Positions 16,309-25,044 of a stretch of DNA of 36,602 bases are shown piece after piece; the first letter of the stretch is position 1, and the number at the start of each line of letters is the position of its first letter. Source of the DNA: JBJYKD01 sp049310025 (GTDB lineage Bacteria > Bacillota > Thermosediminibacteria > Thermosediminibacterales > Tepidanaerobacteraceae); assembly GCF_049310025.1 (NCBI RefSeq), contig NZ_JBJYKD010000030.1:1-36602 (forward strand). The letters run 5' to 3'. Below the pieces are notes generated by a model, which worked only from the letters and a program-made list of their open reading frames with translations, had not been told where the DNA came from and searched no databases. A program made the position numbers and the translations under genes.

Positions 16309-17439
16309 ATGAGCGTGTATGATATTTTAAAAAGCTGGGGTATAGAAAATTACAGGGTTGTGGATGAGCAGGGTCTGAAGGAAATAACCCTGGGAGCGTC
16401 CATCCTTGCCACCGGTGGCGGGGGAGACCCGGAGATAGGATTTTTATGGGCTCTCAACGTGGTGAAAGAAAAAAAAGATATTGTGTTGATAGACCCCGTG
16501 GACTTTCCGGACGACGCTCTGGCCGCCATAGCCGGTTGTCTCGGAGCGCCCGTTGTTTTGACGGAAAAGCCGCCGAACGGTAAGGAAGTCCTGTGGTGCC
16601 TGGAAAGTTTGAAAAGGTATCTGGGCAAAGAAATTCAGGCCATTGTTCCTCCCGAGGCCGGAGGGGTGAATACCCCTGTTCCTATGGCGGTGGCCGGGGC
16701 TGTGGGCGTCCCGGTGGTCGATGCGGACGGCATGGGCAGGGCCTTTCCGGAGCTTCAGATGACCTCCTTTTACACCCATGGCATTATGCCGTCTCCCACG
16801 GCGGCGGCCAATGAAAAAGGAGCGGTAACTGTGGCGGATACCGCAAGCGCCATTATGGCGGAAAGAATAATAAGAAATGCCGCCATGGCCTACGGTGGAA
16901 TATCCTGGATTGCGGGGTACCCGATGACCGGCAGGCAGCTTAAAGAAGCGGCCATCTTTAATTCCATTTCGAAGAGCTGGGAACTGGGCAAGGCGGTCTA
17001 CAAATGCAGGAAAACCCATGACGACCCCATTGAAAACATAGTGAAGATAGTCGGAGGATATAAGGTTTTCAAGGGCAAGATTGTAGACATAAATCGCGAA
17101 TTCGGAGCGGAAAAGACTAAAGGTTTCTCCATGGGGAGGCTCACTCTGGAAGGACTTGAGGAATATAAGGGTGAAAGGGCTTTCGTGGATTTCCAGAACG
17201 AATGGCTGAGGCTTGAAATAAGCGGAAAAGTCAAATGCCTGACGCCGGATTTAATATTAATACTGGATTCGGAAACCGGTGAGCCGATAAGGACCGATAT
17301 AGTGAAATACGGATATCGCGGGAGCATAGTTGTGGTCCCGGCCGATGAAAAGATGCGGACCGAAGCGGGCATTGAAACCTTCGGGCCGAAGTATTTCGGC
17401 TATGAGGAGGACTATACTCCCGTAGAAAAGCTGGTATGA
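16309..17439 (+). CDS. DUF917 (S-methyl-thiohydantoin desulfurase family) protein, copy 2
   Basis: This 376-residue paralogue of the protein at 13789 shares the blocks ILATGGGGDPEIG, GAPVVLTEKPP, GRAFPELQMTS, AAMAYGGISWIA and LDSETGEPIRTD. ATG 16309 is preferred over GTG 16300 because TTAGGTGATG (16296-16305) provides a Shine-Dalgarno correctly spaced for it, and the protein then begins like its paralogue. It replaces the Glu-Cys-Gly of copy 1 (ECGGVNS) with Glu-Ala-Gly (EAGGVNT), so any role for that cysteine is not shared. The gene is the last of the operon and is followed at once by a strong terminator. The two copies may form a hetero-oligomer or act on different ring intermediates. Confidence 0.88.
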   Translation: MSVYDILKSWGIENYRVVDEQGLKEITLGASILATGGGGDPEIGFLWALNVVKEKKDIVLIDPVDFPDDALAAIAGCLGAPVVLTEKPPNGKEVLWCLESLKRYLGKEIQAIVPPEAGGVNTPVPMAVAGAVGVPVVDADGMGRAFPELQMTSFYTHGIMPSPTAAANEKGAVTVADTASAIMAERIIRNAAMAYGGISWIAGYPMTGRQLKEAAIFNSISKSWELGKAVYKCRKTHDDPIENIVKIVGGYKVFKGKIVDINREFGAEKTKGFSMGRLTLEGLEEYKGERAFVDFQNEWLRLEISGKVKCLTPDLILILDSETGEPIRTDIVKYGYRGSIVVVPADEKMRTEAGIETFGPKYFGYEEDYTPVEKLV

Positions 17440-17450
17440 TTATGATTATA

Positions 17451-17480
17451 AAGCTCCTGCCTTTGGGCAGGAGCTTTTTT
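17451..17480 (+). terminator. Strong intrinsic terminator ending the hydantoinase island
   Basis: AAGCTCCTGCC (17451-17461) pairs perfectly with GGCAGGAGCTT (17466-17476) around a TTTG loop, and is followed by a T run. A near-copy lies at 31486-31511. Confidence 0.92.
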
Positions 17481-17540
17481 AAATTATATCCCCCGGTCCC
17501 GGCGTCGCTCAAAGTGATGATAAAATCTGGCTATTATAGA

Positions 17541-17563
17541 GGAGCCTATGGGGCTCTTTTTTT
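17541..17563 (+). terminator. Second terminator-like hairpin upstream of the PRD regulator
   Basis: GGAGCC (17541-17546) pairs with GGCTCT (17552-17557), including one G-T pair, around a 5-base loop, and runs into seven T residues. It backs up the stronger terminator 60 bases upstream. The sequence between the two hairpins shows no open reading frame. Confidence 0.55.
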
Positions 17564-17692
17564 ATGATTGACTTTACTGTGTGAAATTATGGCTGTGAAA
17601 GGCTTCGCAGTTCGCACCGGAATCAAAATGAAATGATTAAGAATTTCCGCATAAAAGAGGAAATATATTCTTCTTTTTTAAAGATATTGATA

Positions 17693-17701
17693 TGTTATAA
17701 T
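17693..17701 (+). promoter_or_regulatory. Extended -10 promoter for the first PRD-regulator/PTS operon
   Basis: TGTTATAAT (TG 17693-17694, TATAAT 17696-17701) is a full extended -10 element. Transcription would start near 17708, about 85 bases before the regulator ATG. No good -35 is seen. Confidence 0.5.
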
Positions 17702-17711
17702 CGAATTAAAT

Positions 17712-17743
17712 AATAAACATTTTCCGTATTAATAAACTTTTTC
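17712..17743 (+). repeat. Tandem AATAAAC repeats in the regulator leader
   Basis: AATAAACATTTTC (17712-17724) and AATAAACTTTTTC (17731-17743) match at 12 of 13 positions and are 19 bases apart start to start. They lie just downstream of the predicted transcription start, where they could be an operator. The rest of the 354-base gap (17440-17793) holds the two terminators and promoter listed separately; I see no gene in it. Confidence 0.4.
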
Positions 17744-17793
17744 TGCAATGATTAAGAGGAAAAAACAGAACATTTTATCAAAGGTGTGATTCC

Positions 17794-19827
17794 ATGGCCC
17801 TTGATGCGAGATTTCGGGAGATCCTGAAGATTCTCATAAATAGAAACGGTCCCGTTACAACGGAAGATATTGCGCAGAAATTAAAGGTCTCTTCCAGGAC
17901 GGTACGCCATGACCTTCAAAAACTTCAGGAATTCCTCGACGGATTTGACATACGGATAGTGAAAAAGCCCAAGACCGGAGTTTACCTCGATGGGACGAAT
18001 GAGAAAAAGGCTGTGCTGCTGGATCATATTCTGCAATCGGATTGCTATTACCTGGAGCCCTTCAGTCCCCATGAAAGAGAGAAGTATATAATATCCAGAC
18101 TGCTGCAGTCGGGCAAAAATCTGACCACCCAGCAGCTGGCCGACGAACTTTTTGTCAGTAAAGTAACCGTATACAAGGATCTGGACAATGTGGAAAAATG
18201 GTTGTCCAGGCATGGTTTGAAACTCATGCGCAAACCCAATTACGGCCTTGAAATAGCCGGAAGTGAAGAGAATTTAAGAAAAGCTTTTTCGGATTTTCTG
18301 GTCAATAACATAGAAAAGGGCAGGTTGAAGGAACTGGTTCAGGAGCCGTTTCTCCACCCTCTTGACAGAAGATTGAGTGCGGCCAATTTTACCCAATTGG
18401 TCAGGATGTTTCCCAAGATTGATGTGCGCAAGCTGGAGAGAATAATCCTTGAGGCCGAAGCAATGATGCATTTGCGGTTTATCGATGAGAGTTATACCGC
18501 TCTTATTGTCCATCTTGCGATAATGATTAAGCGTCTTCAGGATAAAAAGGATATAAAGGTACAACCACTGAGGTTAGCCAACCTGACGGGTAGTGATGAA
18601 TACAGGATAGCCGAATTTATCGCCGGCAGGTTGGAAAATGAATTCGGTATGAGGATCCCGGAAAGCGAAATTGTATATATTTCACTCCATATACTGGGCG
18701 CCAAAATTGAAAAAAGATTACCTTTAAAAGAAGAGACAGTAGATGAGATGTTAAAGGATTTTGAAAAGGAGATTCTGGAAATAGTGTATGATATGATCAG
18801 CGTCGTTGAAAATACCCTGGAAGTTAAACTCTCCAATGATAAATTCCTGATCGCAGGCCTGGCCTTACACCTGAGGCCTGTCATCAACAGAATCAGATAC
18901 GGCATGAACCTCCATAACCCCATTCTGGACCAGATTAAAGAAAATTACACTTCTGTATACGGCATTGCCTGGATAACCGCAGGGATAATCGAAAAACGCC
19001 TTGGCATAAAGGTGGGGGAAGAGGAGGTGGGGTATCTGGCGATGCACCTGGGTGCCGCTATTGAGAGGGCGACGGCTCCAAAAAAGGCGCTTGTTATCTG
19101 TTCCAGCGGTATAGGGACCGCCCAGATGCTGGCCGCCAGGTTAAAAAAGGTATTTCCGGAAATACTCGTCGAGGACGTTATATCGGTGCCCAATGTGGAT
19201 GAAATTCTGAAATGCAGAAAGGTGGATTTTATAATTTCTACGGTGCCGCTGGAATTGAACGATATACCCGCAGTGCTGGTGTCACCCCTTTTGACTGAAG
19301 GGGATATAGCGAAAATCCGGGAATTGATCGGAAAATCGAGCAGTATCAAACTAAAACCCACCCGGAGAGATTTTGAAGGAGGACTTGTATACGAATTAAT
19401 CCCCGAAGAGCTGATCTTTTGCAAAAAAACCTTCGATTCAAAAGAGCAAATTATCGAAGAAATCGGCCGAATTCTCGTTGACCGTTGTTACGTGGAACCT
19501 GATTTTGTAAAAGCGGCTCAGCAAAGGGAAAAGATAACCTCTACCTATATAGGCAGAGGTGTGGCGATACCTCACGGTGAAGACCGCTTTGTAATCAAGC
19601 CCACTGTTGCGGTGATCACCCTTAAGGCACCCGTCGAATGGTGGGGAAAACAGGTCGACCTGGTGTTTTATCTGGCCCTCCGGTTCAATACGAGTAAGTA
19701 TACAAAGGCTTTTTTTAAGGAGTTTTACGAAATGCTGGATAGGCCGGATATCCTGGATATGATAAGGGAAGCGAAAGCTCCGGGAGAAATCAAAAAGATA
19801 CTCGCTTGTAAAGGAGGAAACTTCTGA
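17794..19827 (+). CDS. PRD-containing PTS-controlled transcriptional activator (MtlR/BglG-like)
   Basis: The 677-residue protein shows the full MtlR-like order. An N-terminal HTH (about 5-60, SSRTVRHDLQKL) is followed by a second HTH (about 92-155, VSKVTVYKDL), PRD1 with His240 and His299, and PRD2 with His359 and His418. An EIIB-like domain (about 430-515) carries Cys436 in VICSSGIGTAQ, and a C-terminal EIIA domain (about 540-675) carries His594 in VAIPHGE. Such regulators are switched by phosphorylation from HPr and from their cognate EII, and activate the operon when substrate is transported. The stop overlaps the next start (TGATG), so regulator and EIIA are translationally coupled. It has no AAA+ domain, so it is not a LevR-type sigma-54 activator. 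Confidence 0.93.
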   Translation: MALDARFREILKILINRNGPVTTEDIAQKLKVSSRTVRHDLQKLQEFLDGFDIRIVKKPKTGVYLDGTNEKKAVLLDHILQSDCYYLEPFSPHEREKYIISRLLQSGKNLTTQQLADELFVSKVTVYKDLDNVEKWLSRHGLKLMRKPNYGLEIAGSEENLRKAFSDFLVNNIEKGRLKELVQEPFLHPLDRRLSAANFTQLVRMFPKIDVRKLERIILEAEAMMHLRFIDESYTALIVHLAIMIKRLQDKKDIKVQPLRLANLTGSDEYRIAEFIAGRLENEFGMRIPESEIVYISLHILGAKIEKRLPLKEETVDEMLKDFEKEILEIVYDMISVVENTLEVKLSNDKFLIAGLALHLRPVINRIRYGMNLHNPILDQIKENYTSVYGIAWITAGIIEKRLGIKVGEEEVGYLAMHLGAAIERATAPKKALVICSSGIGTAQMLAARLKKVFPEILVEDVISVPNVDEILKCRKVDFIISTVPLELNDIPAVLVSPLLTEGDIAKIRELIGKSSSIKLKPTRRDFEGGLVYELIPEELIFCKKTFDSKEQIIEEIGRILVDRCYVEPDFVKAAQQREKITSTYIGRGVAIPHGEDRFVIKPTVAVITLKAPVEWWGKQVDLVFYLALRFNTSKYTKAFFKEFYEMLDRPDILDMIREAKAPGEIKKILACKGGNF

Positions 19828-20300
19828 TGGAAGATCTTGTATTCCAGGAGATAATAAACGAGAACCTAATAAAACTCAATTTAGAGGGCTTGACCAGAGA
19901 TGAAGTCGTCTCCGAGCTGACTGATCTGCTGTATAAAAACGGCGTCATTTGCTCTAGAGCGGATTTCATAAACGAAGTAAAAAAAAGAGAAAATCTTTCT
20001 ACAACCGGTATCGGGATGGGAATAGCCATTCCCCACGGGAAATGCGGTTGTGTGATTAAGCCTGCGGTGGCTTTCGGAAGATCATCTTCGGGTATTTCAT
20101 GGGATTCCATGGACGGCAATCCGGTCCACATGGTCTTTTTGCTGGCGGTTCCGGAGTCCGGCGCAGGCAACCAGCACCTGCAGCTTCTTGCCATGCTCTC
20201 AAGGAAATTGATTCACGACGACTTTCGCGAAGGATTGATGGCCGCGAGAGAAAAAACACAGCTCCTGTCGATGCTTCACTCAATCTTCAAGGGGGGTTAA
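19827..20300 (+). CDS. PTS EIIA component, fructose/mannitol family
   Basis: This 157-residue stand-alone EIIA of the PTS EIIA type-2 family has the phosphorylation site His70 in GIGMGIAIPHGK. It accepts phosphate from HPr and passes it to the EIIB encoded at 24627. It directly follows a regulator that ends in its own EIIA domain, making two EIIA domains back to back. AAAGGAGG lies about 9 bases before the ATG. With EIIC (23518) and EIIB (24627) it completes a fructose-family PTS split around the glycyl radical enzyme genes. The operon context points to uptake of the glycyl radical enzyme substrate. Confidence 0.93.
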   Translation: MEDLVFQEIINENLIKLNLEGLTRDEVVSELTDLLYKNGVICSRADFINEVKKRENLSTTGIGMGIAIPHGKCGCVIKPAVAFGRSSSGISWDSMDGNPVHMVFLLAVPESGAGNQHLQLLAMLSRKLIHDDFREGLMAAREKTQLLSMLHSIFKGG

Positions 20301-20303
20301 AAT

Positions 20304-22589
20304 ATGTCCCGCATTGAGAAACTGAAAAACCGCCTCTTTGAAAAACCCAGGGAAATATACCTGGAAAGGGCCGTTCTTTATAAGGAAGCTTATGAAAAGA
20401 CAGAAGGTGAACCGGTAATCATCAGGCGGGCAAAGGCCCTTGAAAACATCCTTTCAAAAATGGAAATCGCCATATTCGACGGTGAACTGATAGTTGGTGG
20501 ACGTTCACCAAAACCACGGATGGGCGTGGTTTCGCCCGAAATGGATGTGGAATGGTTTTGCGAAGAGCTGGATACTATTTCGACCAGGCCCCAGGACAGG
20601 TTTGAAATAACCGAGCAGGATAAATTAGTTTTCAAAAATACACTTTACCAGTACTGGAAGGGGAGAACTTTAAAGGACAAGGTTAGAGAGCTGCTGCCCG
20701 AACATGTTTCGAAAGAGCTCCCGAGAAAAGTATTCAAATTGAACCAGACCGACAAGGGGCAGGGACACATAATCCCCGGCTACGAAAGGGTGCTGAAAAT
20801 AGGCCTGAGTGGCCTGGTAAAACAAGTCGAAAAAAGATCGGGTGGAACCTGTGGCACCGGGGCGGATTTTTATAAAGCCGCCCTGATCACCCTGAAAGCG
20901 GCCCGGGACTTTATTCTCCGGTATGCGGATCTGGCCCTGGAGCTTTCCAGGAAAGCCGATTCGCCTGAGAGGCGCCGGGAGCTGGAAGAAATAGCTGCGA
21001 TATGCCGGAAAGTTTCTTCAGAACCGCCGGACACCTTTCACGAAGCCCTGCAGGTTTTCTGGCTACTGAACGTGGTATTTCAATGCGAGTCCAACGCCAG
21101 TTCCATATCACCCGGGCGTTTTGACCAGTATATGTATCCCTTCTACGAGCGCGATATAAAGACCGGCAGGTTGACGCGGGAAAGGGCTCTTGAGCTTTTA
21201 GAATGCCTCTGGATCAAGTTCAATGAGGTGGTGGCCCTAAGGAGCGCGGAAAGCGCCAGGCATTTTGCGGGGTTTCCTATAGGCTACAATATCGTGCTGG
21301 GCGGAATCGACGAAGAGGGCCGGGATGCCACAAATGAACTCTCCTACCTGTGTTTAAAGGCCACCGAAGACGTGCGGCTGCCCCAGCCCAATATCGGCAT
21401 AAGAATCCATTCCAGGTCGCCTCACGCTTTTTTACGAAGAGCCGCCGAGGTTATAAGAATAGGTACCGGCATGCCTCAGGTATTTAACGACGAGGTGGTA
21501 ATACCTGCTTACCTGAACCGGGGGGTTACCCTGGAGGATGCCAGGAATTACGCCGTTGTCGGGTGTGTGGAACTATCCATACCGGGCAAGACCTACGGTC
21601 TTCACGACATAGCGCTTTTCAACCTGATGAAAGTGCTGGAGGAGACCCTCCGCGGTGATTTCAATTCCTTTGATGAATTGATGAAAGATTATAAAAAGAG
21701 AATCGCCGAAGGTGTAAAGCTGATGGTGGAAGGCAGCAACGCCGTGGACAGGGCCCACAGGGAAATTGCTCCTACCCCGTTTCTCTCGCTTTTCATCGAT
21801 GACTGCCTTGAAAGGGGGCTGGATGTTACCGAGGGTGGAGCGAGGTACAACTTTTCAGGGGTCCAGGGTATAGGTACAGCCAATGTGGCCGATTCCCTCC
21901 AGGTTATAAAGAAAGTAGTTTTTGAGTGGCAAAAACTCGATTTCGGCAAATTGAAAGAAATCCTGAAGGCCGATTACAGAGGGTATGAAAACTGGCAGAA
22001 GTTTTTTATCAGCAGGGTAGAAAAATACGGTAACGACATCGATGAAGTGGATATGCTGGCGTCGGAGGTTCTGCGATTCTACTGCAAAGAAGTTGAAAAA
22101 TATAAAAATATCCGCGGCGGATATTTCCAGCCCGGTTCCTATACTGTGTCGGCCCATATACCCCTGGGCGCCGATGTGGGCGCTACCCCGGACGGAAGAA
22201 ATGCCGGAGAACAGCTGGCCGATGGCGGGCTGTCGCCTATGGTCGGGCGGGATAGAAAGGGTCCCACCGCCGTCCTTAAATCGGTAGGTAAACTGGATTC
22301 CTACCTCCTCTCCAACGGCAGCCTTTTGAATCAGAAATTCCACCCGTCGGCTTTGGAGGGTGAGGATGGGATAGAGAAATTCGTGGCATACCTTAGGGTT
22401 TTTTCCGCCCTCAAGATAATTCACGTGCAGTTCAACGTCATCTCCGCCGATACCCTGAGGGATGCTCAAAAAAATCCGGACCAATACAGGAATCTGGTTG
22501 TAAGGGTTGCGGGTTACAGCGCCTTTTTCACGGAACTGGACGAGGCCATTCAGGAGGATATCATCAGGAGGACTGAACATGGCATATAA
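20304..22589 (+). CDS. pflD: PflD-type glycyl radical enzyme, probable 1,5-anhydrohexitol-6-phosphate dehydratase
   Basis: This 761-residue enzyme has all the glycyl radical features: the thiyl Cys421 followed by Glu423 (VVGCVELSIPGKTYG) and the C-terminal radical loop RVAGYSAF with Gly737. The active site is a single Cys followed by Val-Glu, as in eliminating glycyl radical enzymes, not the Cys-Cys of pyruvate formate-lyase. From memory, segments such as QTDKGQGHII, CESNASS, FGRFDQYM-like motifs, QVFNDEVV and VEGSN closely follow E. coli PflD (765 residues). E. coli PflD opens 1,5-anhydromannitol 6-phosphate to 1-deoxy-fructose 6-phosphate. E. coli pflD also lies beside fructose-like PTS genes, matching the context here. 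The exact sugar is inferred. Its activase gene overlaps its 3' end. Confidence 0.9.
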   Translation: MSRIEKLKNRLFEKPREIYLERAVLYKEAYEKTEGEPVIIRRAKALENILSKMEIAIFDGELIVGGRSPKPRMGVVSPEMDVEWFCEELDTISTRPQDRFEITEQDKLVFKNTLYQYWKGRTLKDKVRELLPEHVSKELPRKVFKLNQTDKGQGHIIPGYERVLKIGLSGLVKQVEKRSGGTCGTGADFYKAALITLKAARDFILRYADLALELSRKADSPERRRELEEIAAICRKVSSEPPDTFHEALQVFWLLNVVFQCESNASSISPGRFDQYMYPFYERDIKTGRLTRERALELLECLWIKFNEVVALRSAESARHFAGFPIGYNIVLGGIDEEGRDATNELSYLCLKATEDVRLPQPNIGIRIHSRSPHAFLRRAAEVIRIGTGMPQVFNDEVVIPAYLNRGVTLEDARNYAVVGCVELSIPGKTYGLHDIALFNLMKVLEETLRGDFNSFDELMKDYKKRIAEGVKLMVEGSNAVDRAHREIAPTPFLSLFIDDCLERGLDVTEGGARYNFSGVQGIGTANVADSLQVIKKVVFEWQKLDFGKLKEILKADYRGYENWQKFFISRVEKYGNDIDEVDMLASEVLRFYCKEVEKYKNIRGGYFQPGSYTVSAHIPLGADVGATPDGRNAGEQLADGGLSPMVGRDRKGPTAVLKSVGKLDSYLLSNGSLLNQKFHPSALEGEDGIEKFVAYLRVFSALKIIHVQFNVISADTLRDAQKNPDQYRNLVVRVAGYSAFFTELDEAIQEDIIRRTEHGI

Positions 22590-23487
22590 TATGGGCATCG
22601 TCACCGACATCCAGCACTACTGCGTTCACGACGGCCCGGGAATACGCACTGTCGTATTTTTAAAAGGCTGTCCGCTGCGCTGCAAATGGTGCAGCAACCC
22701 TGAAACCCAGGTTGCGGGATATGAACTGGGGTACAATGCGGGAAACTGCATAGGATGCGGGATATGTGTAAAAGTCTGCCCCAAAAAGTGCATTGAGCTA
22801 ACCGAAAGGGGGGTCAAAATAGACAGACGACGATGTAGCCGCTGCTTCAAGTGCCAGCAGGCATGTCCCGCAGAAGCTTTGAGGCGATTTGGTTATTTGA
22901 AATCTGTGGAGGAGGTAATGGAAGAGGTAGAAAAAGACAGGATTTTTTACGAATATTCGGGAGGTGGAATAACCCTTTCAGGAGGGGAGTGCTTAACTCA
23001 AAGAGAATTTACACTGGAACTTTTAAAAACATCAAAGAAGATGGGTATAAATACCGCCATCGAGACGACAGGCCATGCTGACTGGGAAGTTTTGCAGGAA
23101 ACAGCAGCTTTTGCTGACCATATTTTATACGACCTGAAGCATGTTGATTACGAAAGGCATGAGGCCATGACTGGGGTTTCAAACACAGTGATCGTGGAAA
23201 ATCTGCAAAGACTAGTGAAAACCGGCTTCAAACCTATTATCCGCATTCCCGTTATTCCGGGATATAATGATGACCGGGATACAGTATCAAAGTTCATCCG
23301 GTTGATGAAGGACATGAAATTGGATACCGTTCACCTGTTGCCCCTTCATCATCTGGGTAAAAATAAGTACCGTCAGCTGGATAGGGAATATTTTTTCAAG
23401 GAACTGATAACCCCTACGAGAGAAGAAATGGTAAAAATAAAAGACCTGTTCCTGGCGGCTGAAATTATGGCCAGGATAGGTGGGTGA
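22579..23487 (+). CDS. Glycyl radical enzyme activating enzyme (radical SAM)
   Basis: The 302-residue protein carries the radical SAM triad Cys31-x3-Cys35-x2-Cys38 (CPLRCKWC), then a two-cluster ferredoxin insert with Cys57, 60, 63, 67 and Cys86, 89, 92, 96, then the SGGGITLSGGE block typical of activases. It reductively cleaves S-adenosylmethionine and abstracts a hydrogen from the radical glycine of its partner, here the PflD-type enzyme. The chosen ATG overlaps the end of the enzyme gene by 11 bases and has AGGAGG about 9 bases upstream. A longer reading from 22507 would be entirely inside the enzyme gene and adds no family sequence. It is the only activase in the window, so it might also serve the YbiW-type enzyme at 33817. 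Confidence 0.93.
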   Translation: MAYNMGIVTDIQHYCVHDGPGIRTVVFLKGCPLRCKWCSNPETQVAGYELGYNAGNCIGCGICVKVCPKKCIELTERGVKIDRRRCSRCFKCQQACPAEALRRFGYLKSVEEVMEEVEKDRIFYEYSGGGITLSGGECLTQREFTLELLKTSKKMGINTAIETTGHADWEVLQETAAFADHILYDLKHVDYERHEAMTGVSNTVIVENLQRLVKTGFKPIIRIPVIPGYNDDRDTVSKFIRLMKDMKLDTVHLLPLHHLGKNKYRQLDREYFFKELITPTREEMVKIKDLFLAAEIMARIGG

Positions 23488-23517
23488 ATCAAAAATAAAA
23501 CAACGGGAGGCGTTTTT

Positions 23518-24570
23518 ATGGGTGAATTTGTCGGGCTTTTAAAGAGGACCAGGGAGCATCTTATGAGCGGTGTCTCCTACATGATCCCCTTTGTGGTAGC
23601 GGGCGGTATATTGATCGCAATGTCGGTAGCCCTCTCGGGCAAACCTTCTGTGCCCGAGGCGGGAGTGCTTAAAGATATGTTTAACATTGGCGTTGGTGGC
23701 TTTACTCTGATGGTCCCCATTCTTGCCGGATTCATAGCTTTCTCCATGGCAGACAGACCCGGTATAGCTCCCGGGGCTATAGGAGGGTATCTGGCAGCAC
23801 AGGTGGGGGCCGGATTCCTGGGAGGGTTAGTAGCCGGCCTTCTCGCGGGTATTGTTGTATATTACCTCAAAAAAATTCCGGTACCCAAAAATATAAGGCC
23901 AGTTATGCCTATATTTGTAATACCGATTTTGGGGACATTTATAATCGGCGGATTGATAATATGGGTAATAGGAACTCCCATTGCAGGGATAATGGCAGGT
24001 CTTACCGCATGGCTAAAAAGTCTGGGATTGGGGAACAAAGTGCTTCTGGGCCTGGTTCTCGGGGCCATGATAGCCTTCGATATGGGAGGTCCTGTCAATA
24101 AAGTGGCGTATACCTTTGCTGTGGGGCTGATAGGAGAAGGCATAATTACCGTTATGGGCCCCGTGGGTGTGGCAATCTGTACTCCGCCTCTGGGAATGGC
24201 CGTGGCCACCTGGCTTGCCCCCAATAAATACACCTATGAAGAGAGGGAGAACGGTAAAGCTGCTCTTATAATGGGGCTGATCGGCATAACCGAAGGGGCG
24301 ATACCATTTGCGGCAATGGATCCGGTGAGAGTGATTCCCTCCTTGATGGCCGGTTCAGCGGCGGGTGCCATAACCGCGATGCTGCTGAATGTGGGTAATA
24401 ACGCCCCGTGGGGAGGGTGGATAGTACTGCCGGTTGTACAGAACATTCCGGGTTATATAATCGCTACCTTAATCGGCGTGGCGGTTACCGCACTGATGGT
24501 GAACGCCCTTAAAAAGCCGGTGAAACAAAAAGATGATGAAGAGCTGCAAATCGAAGGTCTGGAGTTTTAA
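23518..24570 (+). CDS. PTS EIIC permease component, fructose family
   Basis: This 350-residue polytopic membrane protein matches fructose-family EIIC. It opens with LMSGVSYMIPFVVAGGILIA, and has GPVNKVAYTF around residue 190 and the substrate-site signature GITEGAIPFAAMDP around 257-270. It forms the sugar channel and works with EIIA (19827) and EIIB (24627). GGGAGG lies about 10 bases before the ATG. The domains are on separate proteins, as in the Frv/Frw/Fry-type systems of enteric bacteria. These often transport something other than fructose. No 1-phosphofructokinase is present, which argues against ordinary fructose uptake. Confidence 0.93.
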   Translation: MGEFVGLLKRTREHLMSGVSYMIPFVVAGGILIAMSVALSGKPSVPEAGVLKDMFNIGVGGFTLMVPILAGFIAFSMADRPGIAPGAIGGYLAAQVGAGFLGGLVAGLLAGIVVYYLKKIPVPKNIRPVMPIFVIPILGTFIIGGLIIWVIGTPIAGIMAGLTAWLKSLGLGNKVLLGLVLGAMIAFDMGGPVNKVAYTFAVGLIGEGIITVMGPVGVAICTPPLGMAVATWLAPNKYTYEERENGKAALIMGLIGITEGAIPFAAMDPVRVIPSLMAGSAAGAITAMLLNVGNNAPWGGWIVLPVVQNIPGYIIATLIGVAVTALMVNALKKPVKQKDDEELQIEGLEF

Positions 24571-24626
24571 ATGAAGTATAAAAATATAATTGCAGTAAAA
24601 TTTATCGCAGGGAAAGGAGGATTTTG

Positions 24627-24941
24627 ATGAAAATAGTGGCAGTAACGGCTTGCCCGTCGGGCGTGGCTCACACTTATATGGCTGCGGAAGCCCTCGAAAG
24701 AGCGGCCAAAAAAAGGGATATTCAGATCAAAGTCGAAACCCAGGGTTCAATAGGTATTGAGAATGAAATTACGCAGAAAGAAGCCGATGAAGCCGATGTG
24801 GTTATTTTGACAAAAGATATGGGTATTAAAAACACCCATCGGTTCGCAAAAAAACCTGTGGTTTACGTAGGTGTGGGCGACGCCATAAGAAAAGCTGATG
24901 CGATAATGGATAAGCTGCTGGAGAAATTTAGAAAACATTAA
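24627..24941 (+). CDS. PTS EIIB component, fructose family
   Basis: The 104-residue cytoplasmic EIIB has its phosphorylated cysteine at Cys9 in VTACPSGVAHTYMAAEAL, the classic fructose-type EIIB motif, and VETQGSIG further on. It transfers phosphate from EIIA to the sugar held in EIIC. ATG 24627 is chosen over TTG 24624 because GGAGG at 24616-24620 is then correctly spaced. It is the last gene of the operon, followed by a strong terminator. Confidence 0.93.
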   Translation: MKIVAVTACPSGVAHTYMAAEALERAAKKRDIQIKVETQGSIGIENEITQKEADEADVVILTKDMGIKNTHRFAKKPVVYVGVGDAIRKADAIMDKLLEKFRKH

Positions 24942-24951
24942 AAAGATTTGT

Positions 24952-24984
24952 CAGGGCCCTTTGCAAAGGGCCCTGCTGTTTTTT
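24952..24984 (+). terminator. Strong intrinsic terminator after the first PTS/glycyl-radical operon
   Basis: CAGGGCCCTTTG (24952-24963) and CAAAGGGCCCTG (24964-24975) form a perfect 24-base palindrome followed by TGTTTTTT. It separates the PTS/glycyl-radical operon from the dehydrogenase operon. Confidence 0.92.
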
Positions 24985-25044
24985 AAAAAAAATTTTTTGT
25001 CAATGCAGGAAAATGAGGTAACGGCGTAGAATAAAATATATTGA

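Noticed and set aside
17794..19827. LevR-type sigma-54 activator
   Set aside because: There is no AAA+ domain between the HTH and PRD domains, and I saw no -24/-12 promoter ahead of the EII genes.
22507..22578. Upstream extension of the activase
   Set aside because: The extra 24 codons lie inside the glycyl radical enzyme gene and do not resemble activases; ATG 22579 has a good AGGAGG site.
20304..22589. Pyruvate formate-lyase
   Set aside because: Pyruvate formate-lyase needs adjacent Cys-Cys; here there is a single Cys followed by Val-Glu, the eliminase pattern.
21855..22610. 251-codon open frame on the minus strand
   Set aside because: It is antisense to the glycyl radical enzyme, whose reading is secured by conserved motifs; the antisense product resembles nothing known.
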